DNA from: Acidobacteriota bacterium
Lineage (GTDB): Bacteria > Acidobacteriota > UBA4820 > DSQY01
Assembly: GCA_021787565.1 (NCBI GenBank)
Contig: JAJYLT010000010.1
Location: 31,011 to 95,010 of the forward strand
Direction of reading: 5' to 3'
DNA: 64,000 nucleotides
This document shows, piece after piece, positions 35,911-45,051 of the stretch. The notes below the pieces were generated by a model. The model did no database searches and was not told the DNA's origin. It saw only the letters and a list, made by a program, of their open reading frames with translations. The position numbers and the translations under genes are program-made. Positions within the stretch are counted from its first letter, which is position 1; every line of letters starts with the position of its first letter.

Positions 35911-38900
35911 CTATGACTCCCCCTGGGCCGGCGCGCTCTTCCGGGCAGTCCCGCCGCCTCCCCAGCGGAGATAGAGGGCTGGGATGAGGTTCGTGCTGAG
36001 GATGGAGCTCCAGATGGTGCCTCCGAGGACCACCAGCGCCAACCCCTGTTCGGGCTCGGCCCCCAGGCCCCAGCCCATGGCCGTGGGAAGGACCCCGAAC
36101 ACGGCCGTCAGGGTGGTCAGGAGGATGGGGCGGAAGCGGACGCGCACGGCCTCCCGGATGGCCTCTTCGTGCGCCATCCCCTTCGCCTCGTTCTTGCGCG
36201 CCCTATGGAGCAGCACAATGTCGTGATTGAGGCTCATACCCACGAGGGTCAGCAGACCCACCAGGCCCGTGGCGTTGAGCCCCTTCCCGCTGATTTCCAA
36301 GGCCAGCGCCCCGCCGGTGAAAGCCAGGGGCATTTCCAGCAGCAGGATTCCAGGGAGGAGCAACCCGTCGAACTGGAGGAGCAGGATGCCGAAGAGCAGC
36401 AGCAGGGCTCCCAGAAGCGCGATGCCGAGGCCGATGGCCGCGTCCTCCAGTTGCAGGAGCAGGCCGCCGAAGGCCACGCGATAACCGGGCGGCATCTTCA
36501 GGCCGGAGAGGGCGCGCTTGGCGTCGGAAATGGTGCTCCCGAGGGGGCCCGTGGGCGTAGCCAGGATCTGAACGGCGCGCGCGCCATCCATGTGCCGGAT
36601 GGCGTTGGGTCCGGTGACAAGATGCACCGCCGACAGCTCTCCCAAGGGTGTCCAACCCTTGTCCGTCCGCACCAGCAGCCTCTTCAAACTCTCCACGCTG
36701 AAGGAGGGAGAGTCGGCGAGCCGCAGGTAAAGGTCCAGGTGGTAGTTGCCCTGGGGCACCCTCGCCACCACGCGCCCGCCCACCAGGGGCATGACCTGGG
36801 CGTAGAGGGAGAGCGGCGTGATCCCATAGAGGGCGAGGGCGGCGGGATCGGGGCGGATCTGGAGCTGGGCGATGGGATAGGAGTCGTTGTTGAAGAGGCC
36901 GCTCAGCGCCGGGACCGTTCGAAGCCTGGCCGCCACCTCCTCCGAGAGGTTCCTGAGGGTTTGGAGGTGCTCGCCGTAGACCGTCACGGCGAAGGGCTGC
37001 GGAAGGCCCGAAAGGCTCTCGCCCAGGCGCTCGATGGTGGGCGTGTCGATGCTCTGCTGAACCCCTCCCATCCGGGCCTCGCGCAGCAGGCGCGCGGCCA
37101 CGCGGTCCAGGCTCTGCACCTTCACGCCGGGTTTGAGCACCACCTCCATCTCCCCGGCGTAGTTGGGTTCCGTGTAGCTCGTCTCGGCGGCCGAGCCGAT
37201 GCGGGCCAGCACGTGGTCCACGTCGGGGTCCGCCATGAACTTGGCGGTGATGCGTCCGACCGCGGCCCGGGTGTCCCGCAGGGCCGTCCCGGGCGGCAGC
37301 GTGAAGGAATCGAGAAGGACCCCCTCGTTGGGCAGGGGTAGAAAGTTCACGGGCACGAGGACCAAGCCGGCCAAGCTGAGGAGGAGCAATCCCACCGCCA
37401 CCCCCAGGCTCCACCGAGGGTGCTTCAGAGTGAGGTTGAGGAGCCGTTCGTTCTGCCGCTCGAGCCAAGTTACGAAGCCGGCTCCGAGCGCCGGGCGGCT
37501 CTTGCCCGGCACGCGCAGCAAGGCCAGCAGGAGGGGAATAAGCGTCAGGGAAATGAGCAATGAAGCCAGGAGAGAGAGGCTCATGGCGAGGGCGAAGGGG
37601 ATGAAAAAGAGGCCGGCGATCCCGCCCACCAGAAGCAGGGGCAAGAAGACCGAGACGGTGGTGAGCGTCCCGGTGATGTCGGGCGCGGCGATGTCCCGCA
37701 GGCCGAGCCAGACGCCCTCCCGCCCCTCGTGCCCCGTCTCCCACTGATGGTAGATGCTTTCCAGCACGATGATGCCGTCGTCCGCCAGGAGGCCCACGGC
37801 CACCGAGAGCGCGCCGAGCGTCAGGAGATTCAGGCTCTGGCCCGTGGCGTGCAGGCCAGCGATCCCCATCAACAGGGCCATGGGGATGCTCAGGGCCAGG
37901 ATCCACACGCCCCGGTGCAGCCCCAACAGCCAGAAGAGCACCAGGACCGCCAGGAGCCCGCCGATGAGCAGGTTCCGGCCGAGGTCGTGGCCGATGAGGC
38001 CCACCAGGTGCCCCTGGCTGTAAATGCGCACCCAGTGGACGCCGGGGGGGAGCTGCCCTTCTAGCGACGCGAGGGTGCTCGCCAAGGCCTGCGTCACGGG
38101 CACGGTGGAGGCTCCCGAGTGTTTGAAGACGATCATGGCCACGCTCTGGCGGCCGTCCAACTCCTCGGCATACCGGATGGGCTTTGCGGTATAGACGATC
38201 CTGGCGAGCGCGTCCAGGGGAATGGCCCCCGAGGGCGCTGGGACAAGAACGCGAGAGAGTTCCTCGACCCGCTGCGGGAGGTTTCGGGCCTGGATGAGCA
38301 CGTCCTGGTGGCCCATCCGCAGGTAGCCCGCCGGTCCCAGGAGCACCTGTTGGCGGATGGCCGCCTCCAGGTCACCGAGGGCCACGCGGTACTGGCGGAG
38401 GGCCTTGAGGTCGGGCTGGATCCACAGACTCTGCGTCCCGCTGCCGAAAACCAGCACCCGCTGCACGCCGGGAATCGCGCGGACGGCGGGTACTACGCGC
38501 GTGATCACGGCGCGTTCCGCGTCCATGGGCTCCACTCCCGGGGGGATCTGGAGCGCGTAATCGGCCACTTCGTTGATGGCGGCGCCCATGATTTCGGCGT
38601 AGGGCTGGACCCCCGGAGGCAGGCCGCCGCGGGCGCGGTCAATGGCGCTGTAGATGGCCTGGAGGTCCATCTGCGCGTTGCTTCCCGGCCGAAAGCGCGC
38701 ATCCATCTCCAGGGTGTCCTGGCCCATCACCGACCGTAGCGAGGAGAGGTCGGAGAGGGTGAGGATCTCTCCCTCCAACGGCCGCGCCACGAGGTTCTCG
38801 AGGTCCTCCGCCGTGGCGCCGGGGTAGTGGACGATGACGCTGATCTGGGGGTAGTTGAACCTGGGCAGGACTTCGCGGGGAATGACCAGGAGCGCGTAGA

Positions 38901-38982
38901 CACCGTAGGCCAGCAGCACCCCGAAGATCATGAACCAGAGGACGGGGCGCTGGATGAAATCTTTCACGGCGGAGGCATTCAT
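35911..38982 (-). CDS. RND efflux permease (AcrB/CzcA superfamily)
   Basis: 1023 aa, RND architecture, IPREVLPRFNYPQISVIVHYPGATAEDLE. Confidence 0.9.
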   Translation of the reverse strand: MNASAVKDFIQRPVLWFMIFGVLLAYGVYALLVIPREVLPRFNYPQISVIVHYPGATAEDLENLVARPLEGEILTLSDLSSLRSVMGQDTLEMDARFRPGSNAQMDLQAIYSAIDRARGGLPPGVQPYAEIMGAAINEVADYALQIPPGVEPMDAERAVITRVVPAVRAIPGVQRVLVFGSGTQSLWIQPDLKALRQYRVALGDLEAAIRQQVLLGPAGYLRMGHQDVLIQARNLPQRVEELSRVLVPAPSGAIPLDALARIVYTAKPIRYAEELDGRQSVAMIVFKHSGASTVPVTQALASTLASLEGQLPPGVHWVRIYSQGHLVGLIGHDLGRNLLIGGLLAVLVLFWLLGLHRGVWILALSIPMALLMGIAGLHATGQSLNLLTLGALSVAVGLLADDGIIVLESIYHQWETGHEGREGVWLGLRDIAAPDITGTLTTVSVFLPLLLVGGIAGLFFIPFALAMSLSLLASLLISLTLIPLLLALLRVPGKSRPALGAGFVTWLERQNERLLNLTLKHPRWSLGVAVGLLLLSLAGLVLVPVNFLPLPNEGVLLDSFTLPPGTALRDTRAAVGRITAKFMADPDVDHVLARIGSAAETSYTEPNYAGEMEVVLKPGVKVQSLDRVAARLLREARMGGVQQSIDTPTIERLGESLSGLPQPFAVTVYGEHLQTLRNLSEEVAARLRTVPALSGLFNNDSYPIAQLQIRPDPAALALYGITPLSLYAQVMPLVGGRVVARVPQGNYHLDLYLRLADSPSFSVESLKRLLVRTDKGWTPLGELSAVHLVTGPNAIRHMDGARAVQILATPTGPLGSTISDAKRALSGLKMPPGYRVAFGGLLLQLEDAAIGLGIALLGALLLLFGILLLQFDGLLLPGILLLEMPLAFTGGALALEISGKGLNATGLVGLLTLVGMSLNHDIVLLHRARKNEAKGMAHEEAIREAVRVRFRPILLTTLTAVFGVLPTAMGWGLGAEPEQGLALVVLGGTIWSSILSTNLIPALYLRWGGGGTARKSAPAQGES

Positions 38983-38991
38983 CGGCTGGTC

Positions 38992-40038
38992 TCAGTTCGG
39001 GGGAGTGAAGCCCTTGGCCACGTCGCGGTGAAAAATGCGATAGGCGTCCTTCACGACGACCCGCTCGCCCGGCTTCAGCCCCCGCGGGATCGCCCGCCAG
39101 CCGCTCTCCTCCGGGCCGGGCTCCACCTCGCGGTTTTCGTATCCTCCCGATCCGCGGACGACGACGTACCACCGCTCCCCTTTCAGGATGAGGGCGGCCT
39201 CGGGGACGGCGGGCCACGAGACGGACGGTGACTTCAGATCGAGCGTACCGGCCTCTCCGCTGACCCAAGCCGAAGGGCCCAGGGGCAGACAACCGACGGC
39301 GCGCCCGCCATCAGGCCGCACCGGGGCGATGACGCCGCTGACCCGCACCGGAACCGCCTCGCCGCCGCCAACCGGGACAAACGAACCCTTCAGGCCGGGC
39401 CGGAGGCGTAGCGCATCCCGGCCGTAGAAGACGGCATGAACCCAGAGCCGGCTGGGATCCTCCATGCGAGCCAGCACCGTACCGGCGGCCACGGTCTGGC
39501 CCTCGGCGGCGTAGACGTCCGTCAGGGCGCCGCTGTCAGGGGCGCGGATCTCGCCTTCGTCGCGGACAAACGCCCAGCGGGCCTTGGCGGCCTCAAGGGC
39601 GCTTTGGGCCTGGAGCACCAAGGAGCGAGCCTCGTGGAGCTTCTGGGAATTGCTGATCACCGGATAGGTCTGCTGAACCACGGCCTCGTTCTTTTTCGCC
39701 AGATCGAGGGCTTCGGCCGCCTGGTCCCGGGCTGCGCGGGCCGCGGCCACCTCCTTGGCGCGCTCGGGGCCGGCCAAGCGCCCCAGCACGTCCCCCCTCC
39801 GGACGGCCATGCCCGGCAAGGCCCTCCATTGAACCAGCGTGCCGTTCACGAGAGCCTGCACCGTGACCGGGGCCACCGGCTCCACCACGGCATAGGCCGT
39901 GAAGGAGGGCGAAAAAGGATGGTTAGCCACGATGACGGGGCCTTCGGCCGCGGGCGGCAAGCCCGCCTGCGCGGCACAACCGAACAGGAGAAGCCAAAAG
40001 GAGCAGAACGGAACAGTGACCTTGAGCGTCGATCGCAT
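38992..40038 (-). CDS. RND periplasmic adaptor (membrane fusion protein)
   Basis: Lipoprotein-like signal; biotinyl-lipoyl-like and barrel segments; adjacent to permease. Confidence 0.85.
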   Translation of the reverse strand: MRSTLKVTVPFCSFWLLLFGCAAQAGLPPAAEGPVIVANHPFSPSFTAYAVVEPVAPVTVQALVNGTLVQWRALPGMAVRRGDVLGRLAGPERAKEVAAARAARDQAAEALDLAKKNEAVVQQTYPVISNSQKLHEARSLVLQAQSALEAAKARWAFVRDEGEIRAPDSGALTDVYAAEGQTVAAGTVLARMEDPSRLWVHAVFYGRDALRLRPGLKGSFVPVGGGEAVPVRVSGVIAPVRPDGGRAVGCLPLGPSAWVSGEAGTLDLKSPSVSWPAVPEAALILKGERWYVVVRGSGGYENREVEPGPEESGWRAIPRGLKPGERVVVKDAYRIFHRDVAKGFTPPN

Positions 40039-40190
40039 GGCGCCTCCTCGGACGGTGTCCCATCCGCTTCTGAGAGTATAGCCCCTTACGTTACGGCAGC
40101 CTTACCGCCTCGGGGAGGAGGCGGGAGACGGGAGACGCGACAAGGGACAGGGGGACAGGAAAGGCCCACTCCCCAATTCCTCCGGCTGGA

Positions 40191-40320
40191 TGATAGATGA
40201 AGGATGACGGATGAGCGGCGGAGTCCGCTCATTGTACCCAATTCCCAAATTCTCTGTGCCTCGGTGTCTCTGCGGTTCGCTTATTTCAATTCGTCATTCG
40301 CCATTCGCCATTCACAATCT
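40191..40320. repeat. Degenerate heptad/octad repeat element with inverted arms
   Basis: GATGATAGATGAAGGATGACGGATGAG ... CGTCATTCGCCATTCGCCATTCACAATC. Confidence 0.5.
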
Positions 40321-40375
40321 CCCCACCTGGACTCTCCCGCTCCTCTGGGTTAGCCTATCACGAGGCAGGGGACTC

Positions 40376-41062
40376 ATGCGGCTGTTGATCGTGGAGGATG
40401 ACGCACAAATCGCCGCCTTCGCCAAGAAGGGGTTGGTGGAGGCCGGCTTCGCCGTGGACTGGGCCAAGGACGGCGAGGAGGGTCTCTCCCTGGCGCTCGC
40501 CGAACCTTACGACTGCGCCGTCGTGGACGTCATGCTTCCCCGGCTGGACGGCCTGTCGCTCATCCGGGAGATGAGGAACCAGCGGGTCAACACGCCGGTC
40601 CTCATCCTGAGCGCCAAGCGCTCGGTGGAGGAGCGCGTGGAGGGACTCCACTCGGGCAGCGACGACTACCTCACCAAGCCCTTCGCCTTCTCCGAGCTCC
40701 TGGCGCGCATCCATGCCCTCCTCCGCCGCGCCACCGGGGCGATGGAGCCGGTGCGCCTGGAGGCCGGAGAGCTCTCCCTGGATCTCCTGCGCCACGAGGC
40801 CTTCCGGGGCGGCAAGCGCATCGACCTCAAGCCGAAGGAATTCTCCCTCCTGGAGTACCTCATGCGCAGCAGGGGGCGCGTAGTCTCCAAGACCATGATC
40901 CTGGAACACGTCTGGGACTACCACTTCGAGCCCCAGGCCAACGTGGTCGAGGCCGCCATCAGCCGCCTGAGGGACAAGGTGGACCGGGATTTCGAACCCA
41001 AGATGATCCGCACGCTACGGGGTGTGGGGTACCTGCTCGAGGCATCCCGTGATACGCCCTAG
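40376..41062 (+). CDS. OmpR-family response regulator
   Basis: MRLLIVEDDAQIAAF; winged-helix DNA-binding C terminus. Confidence 0.93.
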   Translation: MRLLIVEDDAQIAAFAKKGLVEAGFAVDWAKDGEEGLSLALAEPYDCAVVDVMLPRLDGLSLIREMRNQRVNTPVLILSAKRSVEERVEGLHSGSDDYLTKPFAFSELLARIHALLRRATGAMEPVRLEAGELSLDLLRHEAFRGGKRIDLKPKEFSLLEYLMRSRGRVVSKTMILEHVWDYHFEPQANVVEAAISRLRDKVDRDFEPKMIRTLRGVGYLLEASRDTP

Positions 41063-42440
41063 AACCGCGGCCGCCCGGCTGGCGCTCGCCTTCGCGGGGG
41101 CCATCGCCCTTTCCCTCTGCGTCCTCTTCGCGAGCTTCTATGGCTTCGTGAAGGCCGATCTCTCCTCGCGGACCGACCGGCTGCTCCTCGATAAGGCCAA
41201 GGAATTCCAGGGGCTGGCGCGGGAGAGGGGCGCCGGCGCGCTGGCCGGCGAGTTCGACCGGGAGGCCCGCACGATGGGGACGAAGCTGGCCCTCTACCGC
41301 CTCCTGGCCGGGGACGGAAGGACCCTCGCGGGATCGGACGACACGGCCTTTTCCGGCCTTGCGGCGGGACCGGAGACTCTCTCCCGCCTGCCTCTGGGCA
41401 AGCCCCTCCTAAGGACCGTCACCGCCCGTGGCCGCCGCTATCCCGTCAGAGAGTGCTTCCTGCGCCTTCCCTCCGGCCAGGTACTCCAGCTCGTCCACTA
41501 CACTGGCGACAACGAGGACCTCCTGGAGGATCTCCGCCAGAGCTTCGGCGTCGCGCTGGCCGGGGTCTTCGCGGGGGCCGCGCTGCTGGGATGGGTGCTT
41601 TCCAGGCGCGCGCTGGCCGGCGTGGAGGAGGTCACCCGAACCGCCCAGGCCATCGCGGGCGGGACCCTGGAAAAACGAGTCCCCCCTCAGGGAAGGGGGG
41701 AGGAGATAGACCGTCTGGCCTCCACCTTCAACGCCATGCTGGATCGCATTCAGGCGATGGTGGCGGAGATGCGGCAAGTCTCGGACGATATCGCCCACGA
41801 CCTCAAGAGCCCTCTCACCCGCCTCCGGGGCCAGGCCGAGATGGCCCTGACCGGGAACGCCAAACACGAAGAGTTCGAAACGTTGGCGGCAGGCACCGTG
41901 GAGGAGTGCGACCGCCTCCTCGCCATGGTGAACACCATGCTCGATCTCTCCGAAGCGGAGGCCGGCGTGCCCTCTCGGCAGCCCCAACGGGTTGACCTCT
42001 GCGGGTTGCTTCACGAGGCCTTCGATCTTTATCTGCCCGCCGCCGAAGAGAGGGGGCTCTTGCTCACTCTGGAGGCGCCCGAAAGCCTGGTGGTCTTGGG
42101 GAGCCCGCACCGGCTCCGGCGCATCCTCGCCAACCTCCTGGATAACGCCGTCAAGTACACCCAGCCGGGGGGACGCATCTCCATCACGGCCGTGACCCTG
42201 GGAGGACTCGCGAGGGTGGCCGTGGGTGATTCGGGGCCCGGCATCGCGCCGGAGGACCTCTCCAAGATATTCGACCGCTTCTACCGGGCCGACCGGAGCC
42301 GGGCGACTCCCGGCAGCGGCCTGGGGCTCAGCCTCGCCCGCGCCCTGGCGGGCGCCATGGGCGGCGATCTCACCGCTGAGAGCACGCCGGGAGCGGGCAG
42401 CCTGTTCACCCTCTCTCTCCCCATGGCACCCCGCGGCTGA
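41049..42440 (+). CDS. Sensor histidine kinase (GTG start proposed)
   Basis: HAMP; DDIAHDLKSPLTRLRGQ H-box; NLLDNAVKYT; GSGLGLSLARAL. Confidence 0.93.
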   Translation: MIRPRTAAARLALAFAGAIALSLCVLFASFYGFVKADLSSRTDRLLLDKAKEFQGLARERGAGALAGEFDREARTMGTKLALYRLLAGDGRTLAGSDDTAFSGLAAGPETLSRLPLGKPLLRTVTARGRRYPVRECFLRLPSGQVLQLVHYTGDNEDLLEDLRQSFGVALAGVFAGAALLGWVLSRRALAGVEEVTRTAQAIAGGTLEKRVPPQGRGEEIDRLASTFNAMLDRIQAMVAEMRQVSDDIAHDLKSPLTRLRGQAEMALTGNAKHEEFETLAAGTVEECDRLLAMVNTMLDLSEAEAGVPSRQPQRVDLCGLLHEAFDLYLPAAEERGLLLTLEAPESLVVLGSPHRLRRILANLLDNAVKYTQPGGRISITAVTLGGLARVAVGDSGPGIAPEDLSKIFDRFYRADRSRATPGSGLGLSLARALAGAMGGDLTAESTPGAGSLFTLSLPMAPRG

Positions 42441-42547
42441 CCCCCCTTCAGAATCCACGGGTCAGGGCTGCGTCACCTTCGGGTCATCTTGGGCGGGTAG
42501 AATGTCTCCTGACGGACGGCACCTGCCCGCCGCCAAGGAGGTCTGTC

Positions 42548-43954
42548 ATGACCGGGCCCGGATTCAAACCCCTCTTCCTCTTGCTTCTCTTGAGCGCGGC
42601 GGCGTGTGCCACCTACCATCCCCTACCCCTCGACCAAAAGGCCGAGGCGCGGGCGCTCGCCCCGCCGGACATGGGGCGCGTAACGCTGGAAGCCGCACGG
42701 ATTCACCACCCGCTGCTCAAGCCCGTGCGTCTGGATGTGGCCAAGGGCCTGACGCCCGATGAGCTGGCGGTGGTGGCGGTGCTCACCAATCCCCAGCTTC
42801 GCGCGGTCCGCGACCAGCGGGGGCTGGCCCACGCCCAGGTCATTCAGGCCGGCCTTCTGCCCAATCCCGTGGCCTCCTACGGGCAAGACAAGCCCACGGG
42901 AGGAAACGATCAGGGGACGGTAACGGCATATTCGACCAGCCTCGGCTTCGACCTGACGTCCCTGCTCACCTATTCTCTGCACAAAGAGGCCGCCAGGCAC
43001 GAGGCCCAGGCCGTGGACCTGGAGGTCGCCTGGCAGGAATGGCAGGTGGCGCAGGCCGCCCGCATGGCGGCCTACCACCTTCTGGCGCTTAGGGAACAGG
43101 TTCCTCTCGCGCGCAAGGGGATGGAGGAGGCCCGGCGGAGCTTCGACGCCATGCGTACGGCCGCCAAGGCGGGGGCGGTGAGCCAGGCGGACGAAGCTTC
43201 GGCGCGGGCCGCCTTCGAGCAGGCCCGCCAGACCTTCCTTCTCCTGAGCGAGGCGGAGACGCGCGGCAGACAGGACCTGAACCAGATGCTGGGGCTTCCG
43301 CCGGGCGAAGCGACGCCCCTGCGCGAAGGTTCTCCCCTCCCGGCCTGGAGGGATCCGCCCTCCGAGTCGGACCTCGTTTCAGGCCTCTCCTCTCGCCGCC
43401 TGGACCTGCTGGCCTTCCGGAAGGGATACGAGAGCCAGGATACCCGCCTCCGCATCGCCATCCGCTCGCAGTTCCCCGATATCGGCATCGCCCTCGCCCA
43501 CGGCCGCGACACGGGCAACGTCGTGACGACGGGCTACGGCGTCGCCATCTCGCTGCCCATCTTCGACCGCAACCAGGGACGCATCGCCTACGAGCGCGCC
43601 ACGCGCCGCCAGATGTACGACGAGTACCAGTCGAGGCTCTTCGACGCCCGCGCCCAGGTGGCCCAGATCATCTCCAGGCTGGACAGTGTGCGGCGGCAGC
43701 TCGCCACGGCGGAGGCTACCCTCTCTTCTCTGCGCACCACGGCCGAAGGGTACGAGAAGGCCAAGGCCGCGGGAGCCGTGGACCTGGTCAGCGCGCAGAA
43801 TGCTCAACAGGCCTACCTTTCGCAGGCCATGACGGTGGCCAGCTTGAAAGCCGAGCGAGCGGACCTCGGCGTCGCCCTCGAAGTGGCGTCGGGCGAGTAC
43901 CTGCCGGCCGACGCCATGGGCGGAGCCACGCCAAGAGGGGGAGACAGACCATGA
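42548..43954 (+). CDS. TolC-family outer membrane factor (lipoprotein)
   Basis: LLSAAACATY lipobox; OEP repeats. Confidence 0.88.
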   Translation: MTGPGFKPLFLLLLLSAAACATYHPLPLDQKAEARALAPPDMGRVTLEAARIHHPLLKPVRLDVAKGLTPDELAVVAVLTNPQLRAVRDQRGLAHAQVIQAGLLPNPVASYGQDKPTGGNDQGTVTAYSTSLGFDLTSLLTYSLHKEAARHEAQAVDLEVAWQEWQVAQAARMAAYHLLALREQVPLARKGMEEARRSFDAMRTAAKAGAVSQADEASARAAFEQARQTFLLLSEAETRGRQDLNQMLGLPPGEATPLREGSPLPAWRDPPSESDLVSGLSSRRLDLLAFRKGYESQDTRLRIAIRSQFPDIGIALAHGRDTGNVVTTGYGVAISLPIFDRNQGRIAYERATRRQMYDEYQSRLFDARAQVAQIISRLDSVRRQLATAEATLSSLRTTAEGYEKAKAAGAVDLVSAQNAQQAYLSQAMTVASLKAERADLGVALEVASGEYLPADAMGGATPRGGDRP

Positions 43955-45051
43955 ACCGCAGGATCCTTTGGATGGGTGTGATCGGTGCACTGGCGCTCAT
44001 GGGCGCCACCGCCCTCTTTACTTATTGGATGGGCCGTTCCCGAGGCTTGGCCGAGCCCTCACGATCAGGTGTCCAGACGCTTCCCAAGGAGGTGACGGCC
44101 GCCGTTAGCGTCGTTCCCGTTCGGGAATCGGTCCTCAGCCGCACGGCGACTGCCTACGGGAACGTCGTCCCCCCTCCCGGCGGCCTGCGGACGGTGAGCG
44201 TTCCCTTCGACTGCCAGATCCTGACCCTCTCCGTGCGGGAGGGCCAGGCCGCTTCCCGGGGGATGCTCCTCATGACCGTCACGGGGAGTCCCGATGCCAA
44301 GCTGGCCCTCGTTCAGGCCCGTGCCCAGGCGCGATCGGACGAGCAGACCCTCAGGCAGGTGGAGGCGCGCCACCGCCTGAAGCTGGCCGACGACGCGGCT
44401 CTGGCCCAGGCCAAGGGCGCCTTCGAGGCCTCCGAGGCCCGCCTGAAGAGCCTGGAGGCGAGGGGTCTGGCCGAGGTTCATCCGCTGGCCTCGCCGGTGG
44501 ACGGCACGGTGCTCAGGCTTCCCTTCAGCCGGGGGGCCGTCGTGCCGGCGGGGGCGGCGCTCGCCGAGGTGGCGGGCCTCGGCCACCTGGAGGCGCTGCT
44601 CGGCTTGGAACCCGGGGATGCCCATGACCTTCATCCCGGCGCACCCGTCGACCTCGACATGGTGGGGGACCACGGAGGCCCACCGCTGAAGGGGGTCCTG
44701 AGCAGCATTTCTCCCGCCATCAATCCCTCGACCCGCCTCGTCGACGCCTACGTGGCCCTGCCTCGCGGGGGCTCCCCGCCCCTGGGCGCCTACGTGCGAG
44801 GAACCTTCACGTTGACCTCCGCGAAGGGGCTGGTCGTGCCCTATGCGGCCGTCTTGCCCGCAGGCAGTGGAGGCGTGCTGTATACCGTGCAAGACGGCCG
44901 CGCCGTCCGCCACGAGGTCCGCGTGGTCGTTGAAACGAGCGACGAGGCGCAGGTCTCGGCACCGGGCCTGGCGGCGGGCGATCTGGCCGTGGTCACCGGA
45001 AATTACGAGCTCGAAAACGGAATGGCGGTGAAGGTGGAGCCCCATTTATGA
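43951..45051 (+). CDS. RND periplasmic adaptor
   Basis: HlyD-like; ATGA overlaps on both sides. Confidence 0.88.
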   Translation: MNRRILWMGVIGALALMGATALFTYWMGRSRGLAEPSRSGVQTLPKEVTAAVSVVPVRESVLSRTATAYGNVVPPPGGLRTVSVPFDCQILTLSVREGQAASRGMLLMTVTGSPDAKLALVQARAQARSDEQTLRQVEARHRLKLADDAALAQAKGAFEASEARLKSLEARGLAEVHPLASPVDGTVLRLPFSRGAVVPAGAALAEVAGLGHLEALLGLEPGDAHDLHPGAPVDLDMVGDHGGPPLKGVLSSISPAINPSTRLVDAYVALPRGGSPPLGAYVRGTFTLTSAKGLVVPYAAVLPAGSGGVLYTVQDGRAVRHEVRVVVETSDEAQVSAPGLAAGDLAVVTGNYELENGMAVKVEPHL